A stretch of 64,000 nucleotides of DNA from Amoebidium appalachense (taxonomy: Eukaryota; Ichthyosporea): contig CAVNZM010000008.1 of the NCBI GenBank assembly GCA_963693365.1, positions 9,672,001-9,736,000 of the forward strand. Direction: 5' to 3'. Below the pieces are notes generated by a model. That model saw only the letters and a list, made by a program, of their open reading frames with translations. It was not told the origin of the DNA and searched no databases. This document shows, piece after piece, positions 35,762 to 47,916 of the stretch. The translations under genes were made by a program, and so were the position numbers. Position 1 is the stretch's first letter; each line of letters begins with the position of its first letter.

Positions 35762-35839
35762 GGGGGGGGGGGGAGCAGCAGATCTAAAATTGAAGTCTCC
35801 TCCCCCCCCCCCCCCCCCCCCCCCCCTCCCCCCCCCTCA

Positions 35840-35877
<38 letters not shown>

Positions 35878-37975
35878 AAAAGGAAAGAAAGAAAGAAAGA
35901 AATATTCGGTGCCCAATACAAGGTGTTCACATGCAACGGAAATCCCACTGAAAGACAACGGGGAAAAACTTTGTTTCCACACCATGCCCTATACTACATC
36001 CAAACAGTATTTCCCCATCTCCCACCACCCAAGCCTCTCTCTCCCCTCCCCCCTCACCCCACCCCTCCCCCTCTCTCCAAACACCACCTCCCTCCATGTC
36101 TCCTTTCCCCCCTCCCTCTCTATCTCTTCCTCCCGCATCCCCCTCCATCGCCCCTCTCCCCCCCCCCTCCTGCTGTCTCTGCTTCCCCCCCCCCCCCCCC
36201 TTTGCCCTCTTTCTTATACACCCCAGCATACATTGGAAAGGAACATACAAGACTTACGTTTGTGTGACACCTGGTTTGTTTTCAACCTTTGCAAGATTCC
36301 ACCGCCCAACCAGTTTATTGACAAGTGTCGACTTACCCACGTTGGACCGCCCTGCACACACACATACTTACATAAGCATACATACACACTTACGTAAGCA
36401 GCTTACCCTTATGCCGGCAACTGCACATAATAGCGAATAAGCTTGAACTGCACATAATAGCGAATAAGATTGAACTGCACATAATAGCGAATAAGCTTGA
36501 ACTGCACATAATAGCGAATAAGCTTGAACTGCACATAATAGCGAATAAGATTAAACTGCACATAATAGCGAATAAGCTTGAAAAGTTACGTAACCCACCA
36601 CGCACGCCAGCCCTCACCACCCCCCCCCCCCCCCCTCCCCCCCCCCCTCTTCCCCTCCCCTCCCCGCGCCAGCAAAAACAGCCTACCCTGCCGCCCACCC
36701 GCGGTAGGTAAACTTTTCTCCCACTTCCCATCCCTGTCTACCTCATTCTTTTCAATCTTCACTCTACTGAGTCCCGGGAGAAGATAAATGTGAAATACTG
36801 AAAAGAAAAAACCATGACATTTGCAATGAGTCCTAATGACCATTGAAACAACAGCAGGGTCATGGGCATGATCGGCAGCCAAGTATTTGCTCTGACATCA
36901 ACTGAGCGACCTAATGATGTCATTATGACGTCACACCATGGTACGCCGGCATAGACCCGAACTTCACTCTTCCTCCTAAACCATACCATTGTCCACTTAT
37001 ACATCTGCTTCTAGCATACACCATTCAAACAATATCGCCAGCAGGAGAAAGAAGGGGGGGAAACGGGGGGGGGGGGGGGGGGGGTTTGAATGCGTCAAAA
37101 AGTACGAAGTACACAAGAACAAACGGATAACACGATGCAGAATGCAAGCCATACATAAAAGAGTATGCATAATAAGCAGAGCCCATCCTCAGGGGGGGCC
37201 CACGTCATCCACAGTACCCGAGTTTCGACCTATTCCCCTCGTTAACGAAACCCAACTCAGATACTGTTTCACTTGAACATGAGTAGGTCACCCGTCTTGA
37301 TCAGAGACGAGCAGGGTTGCTTATGCAGGCAAGGGCAGTGGGAAAGGCCGGGGGTTAAAGTTGCAGCAGTAAGCAGAAGCAAGAAAAATATAGATAGGAA
37401 CTCAGGAGACGGGGCTTGGGGGGGGAGGATTTAGGGCTTGGAAACGAAGGGAGGGGAGGGAGGAGGGGGGAGCGGGAGGGGAGGGGGTGGGGCTGGGGAT
37501 GGGGGGAGAGAACATACCAGCAAAGGCCACCTCTGAGATATCCCAATTAGGAAAGTCTGCTTGGGTAGATGCCTCACCACCCAATGTTACCCTCCGTGTA
37601 AACATCTGAGGGAAGGGGGGGGGGGGGGGGGGGGGGGGGAGGGGGGGGATGGGTGGGGGTGCTTAGGTATAAGTGCATGTGGCGGGCTGGGGGGGGGGGG
37701 GGGGGGAGAGGGGGGGGGGGGGGAATATGCTCTCCTGGGTACTATGTACACATCCACGACGGACATCACATTGCAAAGTTTGCCAAAAAGAGCACACACA
37801 CAGAGTATGCGCCTGAAGTCAGGCCCATCCTCAGGTGGGGGGCAGGGGGGAGGGGGCCGGGGGAGGGGGCAGGAAGGAAAAGGAGTAGCGCACTAAGACT
37901 GTCAAATGGTAGAAACTTAGGAATAATGGCACTAGAAGATCTCCCCCCCCCCTCCCCCTCCCCCTCCCCCTCCCC

Positions 37976-38026
<51 letters not shown>

Positions 38027-38343
38027 CCACCATCCCCACCCTTTCTCTCTTACCACCTCCCTTCCACCAACCCCTATCCCTTCGGTTTTTTGGGCCCTCC
38101 TTCCACCCCTCTTCCCCCCTCCCCCTCCCCCCTTCCCCTTACCACAATAGTAGCTGCTCGTATACAAAATACCACGAGAACGGATTGCGGGGGGAGGGGG
38201 AGGGGGGGGGGGGGGGGGGGGGGGGGGGATCCACAGGAGATGTTAAACGAACACGCCACATTTTCTCTATAATAGTGTTATCTACAGCACAAAAATACCC
38301 CACACTCTGGGGGAAAGGGAGCAGGGAGTGCATAGGCCGGGGG

Positions 38344-38383
<40 letters not shown>

Positions 38384-38581
38384 GGGAGGGGGGTACTAGG
38401 TGTAACCAACCTCGTGCATTTCCACATCAGACTTAGTATTTGTCTGAGATCGAGGTTTGGGACCCTTTGGAGGTCTCAATTTTAACTGCTCGAGCTTTTC
38501 GATCAAATTTGGAGGTATGATTACGGATCTCAATCGCTCTCGTTGGCTCACTCCCTCTGCATCTGCTCCCTGAATCTGAGG

Positions 38582-38655
<74 letters not shown>

Positions 38656-38726
38656 TGGCATGGTGGGAAGAGGCATGTTGTGTGACTGTGCGTATGGCTG
38701 GGTGTGTTTGGCCGGGAGGGGGGGGG

Positions 38727-38765
<39 letters not shown>

Positions 38766-39083
38766 TCTTGCTTGGGGAGAGAGAGGGCGGGGGGGATAGG
38801 GGGTTTAGGATGGATATGGGTCACGGTTAACAATAACAAGAGAACGGAACGGAAACTGTGCGGGTAGCAAAAGGAGGGATAGGGAGAGGAGGGGTTGGGA
38901 AAGGGAAAGAGGGAGGAGAGGGGAGGGGGGAGCATGTGGGGGTGGATAACGTGTGTGTATCTGTCAGTCTATGCGTGCCCCAGCCCGTAATCTTATGTTT
39001 CATTTTGTGTGTATGTATATGCGTGAATATTTGCACATGCACATGACTGTGTATTGTTGCAGGGGGCATAGTGAGTGCTTTGG

Positions 39084-39129
<46 letters not shown>

Positions 39130-40205
39130 GGGGGGGAGCAGGGAGAGGGAGGTGTAGAGGTTGTGTGTGTGCGAGTGTGTGCGCATCCAGTGTGTGTGCG
39201 TGTGTGTGTGTGTGTGTGTGTTTGCGTGTGTGTGTTCTTCAGTGTGGCTTTCAATACTGGTAGCCGTGTATTTAAGATAACTATGTGCACACCCACCATT
39301 TCCACCCACCCCACAACCGCCCACCCAGCTACCCGATCATAACCACATCATAGCCCGGCCTCAGCACACCACGTTTGTGTACCTGTGTGTCTTTTGGGCC
39401 GATCGGTCTACCACCCAGCTTCGACCCAGCATCCTCTTTCGGCCTGTGTTAAAACGTTAACTATCAATGTAGGTGAATGTGTAAGTGGAAGATGATAGGG
39501 AAAAACCTACGGGAGGAACCTGCACCACTCTTTCCCTGTGCGGCCCTCACCTCCCCCCCCTCCTCCACCTCAACCACCACCACACACACACACAAAAAAA
39601 AATCACCCCTACCGCCCTTCTGGCTCTTCTCTCTGACCGTTCTTTGCCCCCCCCCCCCCCCCCCCCCCCCCCCTCTCTTCACCCCAGCCCGTACCCCGCT
39701 TCTCCTGCCACCCTCCACCACTGCTCCCCCCCCCCCCCCCCCCCTCTCTGTCTCTCTATCTCTCTCTCTCTTCCTACCCCCCCTCCACCTGTCTCCCCTC
39801 CTCCCATCCCCCTTCACCCCTCCCCCCCCCCCCCCCTCCAAACTTCCCCCCCCCCCCCCCCCCCCGCCCCTTACCCCCATGCTACCAAAAACACTCAGCC
39901 GGTACTGAATAGCAGAGCAACAGAACCAAACATTCAAACTTAAGTCTGTGCAAAATTTAACCGTTCCTGCATGAAAACCCTTAACGTAACCTACCCCATC
40001 CTTCGTGTAAAAGGTTGGTCCTGTAATCGCCAGGTAAAGCGTGGGCAGAAACATCTATACCTCACCGCACACCCTTTTGTCACCATAAACGTGTCATTAC
40101 GATGCTCTCCAAAGGGAGGGAGAAAAAGAGAGTTCTTATGCTTGAATCAGTGTAACGTTTGGGAAAGTGATAGAAGGCGTGAAGGAGACCTGTCCGGGGA
40201 AAGAA

Positions 40206-40251
<46 letters not shown>

Positions 40252-40963
40252 AGAAGAGAATGGAGACATAACAGTCCTATTTACAATGCATGAATAGTAA
40301 GAATAAATAAACACCTTAAACAAACACATATGCACATGAACACACACACAAACAGGCACACGATCCGCACCCAAATAGCGTGCGCAAGACTAAAAAACTT
40401 GTGTGTGTGGGAAGGTCGTGGGGGGGAGGGGCGTCGAGGGGGGGGGGGGGGGGGGGGGGGGGGAAGGGGGGGGGGGGGGGGGGGGTGGGGAAGGGGGAGG
40501 GGGAGGGGGTGGATTGGGCAGGGTGTTGAAGGGGGGAGTGGGGGGAGGGAGGGGGGGGGGAGGGGGGGAAGGGGACGTGGGGGAACCAAGGGTGCCACAT
40601 ATCTCCAGGAATGCACTGCAGAATTGTACATGCGGCTTTTATGCGTGCGTGAGTGCGTGCACGCACTTCTAACTTGTGTGTTTTCCCACGGTTAAGGGTC
40701 CGTGTGCTTTTCATTTGCATGCAACTAGAGGTTCATTGACAATGCATGCATCTAGAGGTTCATTGACAAAGCAAGCAGAAAAAAGGAAGAAGTATCAAGA
40801 CTATAGCACCCAAATCAACAAGAAACAAAACAATCAATTTTAAGACTTCAGCATACCTATTCCTCTGTGTAGCCATACACCTTATGCTAGTCGGGGAGCA
40901 GCCGAACCTATGCCATCTGGCCAACGATAGGGAAACAGCGTGTTTCAAGCAGGTGACAGACAT
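32663..40963 (-). CDS. GTPBP8: EngB/YihA-type GTPase with mitochondrial presequence, nine exons
   Basis: Exons 40963-40857, 39443-39383, 38575-38411, 37605-37518, 36351-36258, 35530-35428, 34404-34295, 33261-33174 and 32788-32663 join with matching phases into exactly 313 codons plus TAA. The first 36 residues are rich in Arg, Ser and Leu without acidic residues, as expected of a mitochondrial import signal. The GTPase core shows the P-loop Gly-Arg-Ser-Asn-Val-Gly-Lys-Ser-Thr at 141-149, split between exons 4 and 5, a conserved Pro-Gly-Val-Thr-Gln switch I, Asp-Leu-Pro-Gly-Tyr-Gly at 186-191, and Thr-Lys-Cys-Asp at 253-256 (G4). Known family role: assembly of the large ribosomal subunit, in mitochondria for GTPBP8. 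The segment at 57-111 is a Lys/Pro-rich linker absent from bacterial EngB. Introns hold some of the longest G runs in the window. Confidence 0.9.
35696..35760. repeat. 65-nt poly-G run
   Basis: The longest uninterrupted homopolymer noticed, in intron 5 of the EngB-type gene. The downstream DNA holds further G, C and A runs. Confidence 0.85.
36419..36580. repeat. 27-bp tandem repeat, six units
   Basis: The unit AACTGCACATAATAGCGAAT plus AAGCTTG repeats at exact 27-bp spacing, varying only AAGCTT/AAGATT. It starts 68 bp upstream (transcript sense) of the P-loop exon at 36351. Confidence 0.9.
37084..37300 (+). repeat. Interspersed intron repeat, most complete copy
   Basis: Used here as the family reference. 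It begins TTTGAATGCGTC just after a G run, carries GAGTATGCATAATAAGCAGA, a short G tract after CCATCCTCA, then CATCCACAGTACCCGAG and AACCCAACTCAGATACTG. No coding capacity or terminal inverted repeats were noticed; a SINE-like or other non-autonomous retroelement is possible. Confidence 0.7.
37718..37836 (+). repeat. Interspersed intron repeat copy
   Basis: Shares ATCCACGACGGACATCACAT, AGAGTATGCG and GCCCATCCTCAGG followed by a G run with the other copies. It lies in intron 3 of the EngB-type gene. Confidence 0.5.
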
Positions 40964-41930
40964 GGTTGTCTAAAAGGTTAATAACCGGGCAGAAATGACG
41001 CAATAAACTCTTGTGTGGCCACTGTTAGATTATTTATGTGTGGGCTACTCATTGAGAACATGTGAACAGAACATGTGCACAGACGATTCCGAAGACTGAA
41101 GGAAGGGTGGTCAAACGTTCACAGCTGCTGTGCACATGCTGACCGTCGTGAGCATGCAGTGCATTTGGTTTGCGCAAACACATATCGCATTTCATTGGTG
41201 GATTTTGCACCACGGCACCAAACTTAGTCACTTACAGTTCCTTTTCGCCCACCCAATGCAAGCTTTGGGTGTAACATGCATAACAATACGAAAAACCATA
41301 TAAATGGTTTAGTATATACAAAATACACCACCTAATGGAGTTCCACGTACGGGCTTGGGGCTGGTACATAGCAATGGGAACTCCGTGGGAACAGATTTGA
41401 ACATGGAGCATCACTCAGTGTTGATTGGCTACACAGTTGAAGAAGGGTAAATTTACTTGGTGGCTTCAATTTGAAGAAACATTATTTTTAGAGTATTCGC
41501 TATCTAAACGATTTTTATCTACTTTTAGGAGATATAGAACTTATAAATGTAGTAATCAGAAGCTAAAATGTACCATTGGAATACAGCTGGCTTGGGTATG
41601 TGCGCAATGCATTGTGCAACCGCATTGCAAGGATGTGCTGCCGGCCTCTCGAACTCATTCCAATCAGATCGATGAATCTTGGAGCGTTTGCTTCATTCTG
41701 ATTGGTTGTCACACCACGGGGTTTCCCGATTGTTCTTCGAATGACATTTGCTATCACTATCAGACAGTTCTCCAATATCAGAACAGAAAACGGTCTCTAC
41801 CCAGATGGCCAGATGGCCAGGTCAAATTCAGTGTGTGGAAAAAGGTGGATAAAACGGGATAAAACGGTGAGCAAAATGATCTGGCCATCTGCCATGTGGC
41901 CATGGAATCTCTATATCTAAAAATAGCTGC
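40964..41930. other. Host-virus transition, no gene recognised
   Basis: Upstream region of the EngB-type gene with several ATTGG/CCAAT motifs. The open frame at 41425-41862 lacks an ATG at its start and any recognisable domain. The compositional change to viral-like, GC-rich, intronless DNA happens between here and 43.3 kb. Confidence 0.4.
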
Positions 41931-41944
41931 CACTGCGCCGGGGC

Positions 41945-42345
41945 GTGGTTCCGGGAGGCAGGGGAGGCAGGGGGGGCACACGTGCAGGGGAGGCAGGGGG
42001 GGCACACGTGCAGGGGAGGCAGGGGGGACACTCACTGCCACCACTGGGGGCCGTGGTTCCGGCAGCAGGGGGGGCAGGGGGGCAGGGGAGGCACACGTGC
42101 ACAGGAGGCTGGGGAGAGTGGGGGAACCATGGCTATCCCCCATGTATGGCTGAGTTAAGACCATTTGTTCATGTAGCACGATCTTCTAGCATGCACGTGT
42201 TGGAATGCCACCACTGGGGGGCCTGGTTCCGGCAGGCAGGGGGGCAGGGGGGCAGGGGGGCAGGGGGTTCAGGGGGGCTGGGGGGCTGGGGGGCAGGGGG
42301 GCTGGGGGGCAGGGGGGCTGGGGGGCAGGGGGGCTGGGGGGACTG
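41945..42345. repeat. G-rich minisatellites
   Basis: Two related arrays: GGGGAGGCAGGGGGGCACAC-type units (41955-42105) and GGGGGGCTGGGGGGCAG-type units (42238-42340). The plus strand has repeated G4-G6 blocks at short spacing and could form G-quadruplexes. Confidence 0.75.
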
Positions 42346-42418
42346 GCATGCTACTCACGGGGAGGATAGTGTATGTTGGCACGTGGGGGTGTGTGGGTGA
42401 TAAAGGCAGAAGCCACAA

Positions 42419-43295
42419 CACGTGTGGTGTCTAAACAGCCTATAGGCATGCTCCGTGTGCAGGGCACAATTTCTACCCTCTTCTGGTTGGTGCCAAGAGG
42501 CAGTGCCCTACACGTGTGGTGTCTAAACAGCCTATAGGCATGCTCCGTGTGCAGGGCACAATTTCTACCCTCTTCTGGTTGGTGCCAAGAGGCAGTGCCC
42601 TACACGTGTGGTGTCTAAACAGCCTATAGGCATGCTCCGTGTGCAGGGCACAATTTCTACCCTCTTCTGGTTGGTGCCAAGAGGCAGTGCCCTACACGTG
42701 TGGTGTCTAAACAGCCTATAGGCATGCTCCGTGTGCAGGGCACAATTTCTACCCTCTTCTGGTTGGTGCCAAGAGGCAGTGCCCTACACGTGTGGTGTCT
42801 AAACAGCCTATAGGCATGCTCCGTGTGCAGGGCACAATTTCTACCCTCTTCTGGTTGGTGCCAAGAGGCAGTGCCCTACACGTGTGGTGTCTAAACAGCC
42901 TATAGGCATGCTCCGTGTGCAGGGCACAATTTCTACCCTCTTCTGGTTGGTGCCAAGAGGCAGTGCCCTACACGTGTGGTGTCTAAACAGCCTATAGTCA
43001 TGCTCCGTGTGCAGGGCACAATTTCTACCCTCTTCTGGTTGGTGCCAAGAGGCAGTGCCCTACACGTGTGGTGTCTAAACAGCCTATAGTCATGCTCCGT
43101 GTGCAGGGCACAATTTCTACCCTCTTCTGGTTGGTGCCAAGAGGCAGTGCCCTACACGTGTGGTGTCTAAACAGCCTATAGTCATGCTCCGTGTGCAGGG
43201 CACAATTTCTACCCTCTTCTGGTTGGTGCCAAGAGGCAGTGCCCTACACGTGTGGTGTCTAAACAGCCTATAGTCATGCTCCGTGTGCAGGGCAC
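42419..43295 (+). repeat. 92-bp tandem array, about 9.5 units
   Basis: Unit starts (CGTGTGGTGT) fall at 42421 and every 92 bp to 43249. Units are practically identical, but units 1-6 have CTATAGGCATG and units 7-10 have CTATAGTCATG, which indicates block-wise amplification. The array lies 200 bp upstream of the TATA box at 43492. A reverse-orientation partial copy is at 48312-48457. Confidence 0.95.
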
Positions 43296-43491
43296 TAATT
43301 TGTTGTGCCTTCCTTTTTTGGTTAGATCTATACACAGCCAATGGTTAGCAGCCACGGGTTTGTTTTCATCAAGCTTAGACGTGATACTTTGCCAATCATC
43401 AAAGCCGTTTGAGTGACAATGACCGTTGATTGGTCAGATCTATCCCATTGAGCCTTGGCACCATTGCTGTAAGCTGCTTTGTACCGTGGCA

Positions 43492-43498
43492 TATAAAA
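43492..43498 (+). promoter_or_regulatory. TATA box, viral-type core GGCATATAAAAGC
   Basis: Lies 97 bp before the ATG at 43595. The 13-bp context GGCATATAAAAGC is identical to that before the minus-strand gene at 47022. CCAAT-type motifs (GATTGGTC) lie about 65 bp further upstream. Confidence 0.65.
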
Positions 43499-43594
43499 GC
43501 AGCACACACGGTCACATTCACTCATTTCAACACTGACACTCAATAGTAAAAGGCGACACACAACAAACTTGTTTTTCAAACACTCACACGAAAC

Positions 43595-44758
43595 ATGGAT
43601 TCTTTGAAAGAGGAGCTTCAACAGCTGCAGAAGCGCTTTGATTTTCTGTACACGGACCATTCGTCTCGCTTAACGGCCCTGCACACCGACCTCATCAGCC
43701 TCCGCAGTCAAGTGACCAATGAGAATGCTGCGCGTACCCCCCGACCCCCCCAACCCCAGCCCTCTGATGTAGAGGCACGACTGAGGGCAGCCGAAGAGCA
43801 GATCAAGACCCTGCAGGCCGAGCTTGCCAGCCTGCAACGGGCTGCAGCACCCCGTCGGGATGGCCAGGTGGCCTATGAAAACTACATTTTCAGTGGCCCT
43901 CGCAAGACTACCATTGCCGCCAACACCACCACTGTGACTGCTGACCCCACCCCTGCCGCCAACACCACCACTGTGACTGCCCCCCCCCCTGCCGCAAAGA
44001 CCACCCCTGTGACTGCCCCCACCCCTGTCGCAAAGACCGCCCCTGTGACTGCCCCCACCCCTGTCGCAAAGACCGCCCCTGTGACTGCCCCCACCCCTGC
44101 CGCCAAGACCACTCCTGCCAAGACCACCCCTACCACCAAGACCACTCCTGCCAAGACCACCCCTACCACCAAGACCACTCCTGCCAAGACCACCCCTACC
44201 ACCAAGACCACTCCTGCCAAGACCACCCCTGCCGCTAAGCCCAGGCCCAAGCACACCAAAACACCTGAGACTTCGTTGCATGACCATACGATGGACCTCG
44301 ATGCACAGCTAACTAGTGTGAGGGGGGAGCTCCAGAATGCTCGAGAGCGTGTCAAAGAGGCAAAGGCGGCTGAAGATGAAATGGCGGAGGGCCTGGCCAT
44401 TGCTGCTGTGTGTGCAGCCCAAAACACCATAAAAAGCATCCGAAGGAAGATTCTGCGACGGGAGAAGAACTTGAAGGCATACACAGGTGGTAATGAGTCT
44501 GTCTCTTCACCTGCCTCACCCGCCAAACGCGTCCATGATCAATGTGATTGGGACTCAGATGAAGCATTCAACCCCAAGCGGCTCAAACGACGGGCAAATC
44601 AGGTACTCGATGATATGACAGATGACGAATCTGCGTCTGATCGTGAGTCGGTCGTGTATGACCGCAAACCTGAACCCAAACATAAACAAACTGAAGAAAT
44701 TCCCCTCATTGATCTTGACCAGGAAGAGTTTGACCAGTATGAGCATGAGATGTACTGA
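43595..44758 (+). CDS. Coiled-coil protein with Thr/Pro/Ala repeat region
   Basis: 387 residues, ATG start, intronless. Residues 1-45 and about 58-85 have heptad spacing of Leu/Ala (coiled coils). Residues of about 105-225 are tandem low-complexity repeats: Pro-Val/Ala-Ala-Lys-Thr-x-Pro-Val-Thr-Ala units, then an 11-residue Ala-Lys-Thr-Thr-Pro-Thr-Thr-Lys unit repeated four times. A third helical region (about 235-290) precedes an acidic C-terminus with a basic patch (Lys-Arg-Leu-Lys-Arg-Arg), which could be a nuclear signal. No known domain. Architecture parallels the neighbours at 46288-47022 and 47917-48261, which also start with a coiled coil; a structural or DNA-associated role is possible but not shown. 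Confidence 0.75.
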   Translation: MDSLKEELQQLQKRFDFLYTDHSSRLTALHTDLISLRSQVTNENAARTPRPPQPQPSDVEARLRAAEEQIKTLQAELASLQRAAAPRRDGQVAYENYIFSGPRKTTIAANTTTVTADPTPAANTTTVTAPPPAAKTTPVTAPTPVAKTAPVTAPTPVAKTAPVTAPTPAAKTTPAKTTPTTKTTPAKTTPTTKTTPAKTTPTTKTTPAKTTPAAKPRPKHTKTPETSLHDHTMDLDAQLTSVRGELQNARERVKEAKAAEDEMAEGLAIAAVCAAQNTIKSIRRKILRREKNLKAYTGGNESVSSPASPAKRVHDQCDWDSDEAFNPKRLKRRANQVLDDMTDDESASDRESVVYDRKPEPKHKQTEEIPLIDLDQEEFDQYEHEMY

Positions 44759-45167
44759 TTTGATTGGTCGACTAAGTGGCATTCTCTTTTGATTTGTATT
44801 TGAATTGATCGGTCTTGATTTATTTGTTTCTTTTCTCTTTTAGTTTGTATTTGAATATACTCGGTCCAAGTTGATTTGTTCTTTGTAATCTGACTAGACT
44901 ATCATGTACGTACGTACTCTTTTTCTATACAATCACTTGTGTTCATATTAAAGGATTCTGTGTACGTGGACCACGGAAACATACACCATTTTTTGCAGTG
45001 CTTCATGCTATAAAATAACCATGAGAGACACAAACAAATACACTAAGTGTGTACACGTCTACCCATAGGCCCAAGTGTTGACATGTCTGCCCACAGTTCC
45101 CTAAGGCTTAAAGCACACATCTGCCTGTATGCCATAAACTTTACTTTCACCACAAGACACCCACCTA

Positions 45168-46229
45168 AGTACACGTCTGCACCACCCTAAGTACACTGTG
45201 GTGCACAGCCCCACCCTAAGTACACGTCTGCACCACCCTAAGTACACTGTGGTGCACAGCCCCACCCTAAGTACACGTCTGCACCACCCTAAGTACACCT
45301 CTGCACCACCCTAAGTACACGTCTGCACCACCCTAAGTACACCTCTGCACCACCCTAAGTACACCTCTGCACCACCCTAAGTACACCTCTGCACAGCCCT
45401 AAGTACACCTCTGCACCACCCTAAGTACACTCTGCACCACCCTAAGTACACGTCTGCACCACCCTAAGTACACTGTGGTGCACAGCCCCACCCTAAGTAC
45501 ACGTCTGCACCACCCTAAGTACACTGTGGTGCACAGCCCCACCCTAAGTACACGTCTGCACCACCCTAAGTACACCTCTGCACCACCCTAAGTACACGTC
45601 TGCACCACCCTAAGTACACCTCTGCACCACCCTAAGTACACCTCTGCACCACCCTAAGTACACCTCTGCACAGCCCTAAGTACACCTCTGCACCACCCTA
45701 AGTACACTCTGCACCACCCTAAGTACACGTCTGCACCACCCTAAGTACACTGTGGTGCACAGCCCCACCCTAAGTACACGTCTGCACCACCCTAAGTACA
45801 CTGTGGTGCACAGCCCCACCCTAAGTACACGTCTGCACCACCCTAAGTACACGTCTGCACCACCCTAAGTACACCTCTGCACCACCCTAAGTACACCTCT
45901 GCACCACCCTAAGTACACCTCTGCACAGCCCTAAGTACACCTCTGCACCACCCTAAGTACACCTCTGCACCACCCTAAGTACACGTCTGCACCACCCTAA
46001 GTACACCTCTGCACCACCCTAAGTACACCTCTGCACCACCCTAAGTACACCTCTGCACAGCCCTAAGTACACGTCTGCACAGCCCCACCCTTTAAGTACA
46101 CGTCTGCACAGCCCCACCCTTTAAGTACACGTCTGCACCATCCTAAGTACACGTCTGCACAGCCCCACCCTTTAAGTACACGTCTGCACAGCCCCACCCT
46201 AAGTACACTCAATGTTAAGTACACCTGCA
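45168..46229. repeat. 22-bp satellite, about 45 units
   Basis: The unit CACCCTAAGTACACSTCTGC plus AC repeats across about 1.06 kb, with higher-order repeats including a GTGGTGCACAGCC variant and, near the end, CCCACCCTTTAAGTACACG variants. It separates the convergent genes ending at 44758 and 46288. Confidence 0.95.
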
Positions 46230-46287
46230 CACAAGCACTAGAATAGCCTGAGGCTACTCTCTAATAGCGGCCCCTTTTTTCACCGTG

Positions 46288-47022
46288 TCAAGGCCAGTTG
46301 ATATCTCCGTCTGAAGACTCGGAAGACGCCCCAGAGCTGCTGGCTTCACTGGCTCGTGCCCTTTTCTGCTGTCCCCGTGTCAAGGTCTTGGACTCGGAAG
46401 ACGAGTGCTCCTCAGAAGACGAGTACTCCTCAGGTCCCCATAGCAAGGTCTTGAACCAAGGAGGCACTTCCTCCTGTACCTCCGACCCAGAGCTTTTGAC
46501 TTCCTCTCGTGTCCTCTTCTGCTGTCTTCGTGGTTTCTCCCGTGTCTTGGACCCCTGTGTGAAGGTCTTCCAGTTGAACCAAGGAGGCACTGGAGAATGG
46601 TGCTCCTCCTCCGACCCAGAGCTTCTGACTTCCTCTCGTGTCCTCTTCTGCTGTCTTCGTGGTTTCTCCCGTGTCTTGGACCCCTGTGTGATGTGCAAAC
46701 GTGAGCGCTGCAGGGGCTGGGGGGCCAAGTCCACGGGATAGGAGCTGCCATGCTCGCCAGCACGAAGTGCAGGTGCCGCTGCCAGGACAGGGGGTGCCAC
46801 GGTCAGCGCTGGGGGTGCCACGGTCAGCGCTGGGGGTGCCACGGTTGCTGCTGTAGTGGTGCGCTTGCTTAAAGCCATGCGGGCGTGCCTAGCAAGGGCG
46901 CGCGCGAAACGGGCCTGGGTGTCCCGCAGGGCCTTTGCATCCTCCTCCAAAGTCTTGAGTCTTGTCTCTATTTTTTCAGCGCGCCTTTCTAGATCTTTGA
47001 TGTCTTTAGAACTCATTTTCAT
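46288..47022 (-). CDS. Coiled-coil protein with duplicated basic segment
   Basis: 244 residues from the first ATG (47022); a TTG-initiated extension to 47049 is unlikely. Residues 1-50 form a charged coiled coil (Arg/Lys/Glu heptads). An Ala/Pro/Val-rich linker with repeated Val-Ala-Pro-Pro-Ala-Leu-Thr follows. Next comes a duplicated segment, each copy holding Thr-Gln-Gly-Ser-Lys-Thr-Arg-Glu-Lys-Pro, an Arg-Gln-Gln-Lys-Arg-Thr-Arg basic run, an acidic Ser/Glu stretch and Pro-Pro-Trp-Phe. The C-terminus is Ser/Glu-rich. Preceded by GGCATATAAAAGC, the same box as the gene at 43595. No family recognised; the basic and acidic blocks suggest a nucleic-acid or chromatin partner. Confidence 0.7.
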   Translation of the reverse strand: MKMSSKDIKDLERRAEKIETRLKTLEEDAKALRDTQARFARALARHARMALSKRTTTAATVAPPALTVAPPALTVAPPVLAAAPALRAGEHGSSYPVDLAPQPLQRSRLHITQGSKTREKPRRQQKRTREEVRSSGSEEEHHSPVPPWFNWKTFTQGSKTREKPRRQQKRTREEVKSSGSEVQEEVPPWFKTLLWGPEEYSSSEEHSSSESKTLTRGQQKRARASEASSSGASSESSDGDINWP

Positions 47023-47101
47023 GACAGTTGGATGTACGTTGTGTGCCAAGGGAGAAGCTAGCTAACATGGAAAAGGTGTGTGGATTGAAGAGAGTATGGG
47101 C

Positions 47102-47108
47102 TTTTATA
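47102..47108 (-). promoter_or_regulatory. TATA box for the gene starting at 47022
   Basis: TATAAAA on the minus strand, 80 bp upstream of the ATG, in the identical 13-bp context found at 43490-43500. Four ATTGG motifs lie within the next 200 bp upstream. Confidence 0.65.
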
Positions 47109-47916
47109 TGCCGTGCCCGGCTTTGGCATCAGATGCTTTATTGCATTAGATTGGTTGGATATACCCCAGCCGCGACGCTTGATTGGATCTAGAGATCGCG
47201 TGAACATCTGATTGGCTAATTGTCATTTAGGCATCTTGGTGTATCCGATAAGTTGGGGCTCAACCAAATCTGCTGACTGATTGATGAATTCTGATTGGAT
47301 CAACAAGAGCATGTTTTGACTTGAGAATTGTCATTTTGACAGATTGGATTGTAATCCGATCTTTGCAACTTGGCCATCAGTGTTTGAACACAATGTATTT
47401 TGATGTAGCAACTCCTAAAAAAACACGAATATGCTTCCCAACAATTACGAGCATTATTCTGTCTATCAGGGATACAAAAATTGGTCAGGAAAAGTACACA
47501 ATCACATATGTCACTTTTTGAGCAGCACTTAGGAAACTCGCGCTCACGTGGATCCAATACTTATACACCAACCAGAAGTGTGCGCACAAAAAGGGGTCCG
47601 AGCTGGATACAAATGGCTTGGTGTGTGTGTGTGTGTGTGTGTTTTATTTTGCATTGTGTAAGGGGCGCTTTTTTTTGTTCACACTGCTTTACTTCGTGTA
47701 AATAATCAGTGGCGAGTTTTTTTAGTTCACGGTGTGTTTGCGCATCATAGGATTTTGCTTTATTTTGCACTGTGTAAGAGGGACGGTTTTTTTGGGTCAC
47801 ACTTTTGCTTCGTAAAAATAAGAGGGACGTTTTTTTTTTGTTCACACTGCTTTGCTTCGTGGATAGAAAGATAGAAAAACTAAACACCTCCTGCCCAACC
47901 GGCTGCAAACGACACA

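Noticed and set aside
41425-41862. 145-codon plus-strand ORF at the host-virus transition
   Set aside because: Starts with TTG, mixed composition, no motif; the region looks intergenic.
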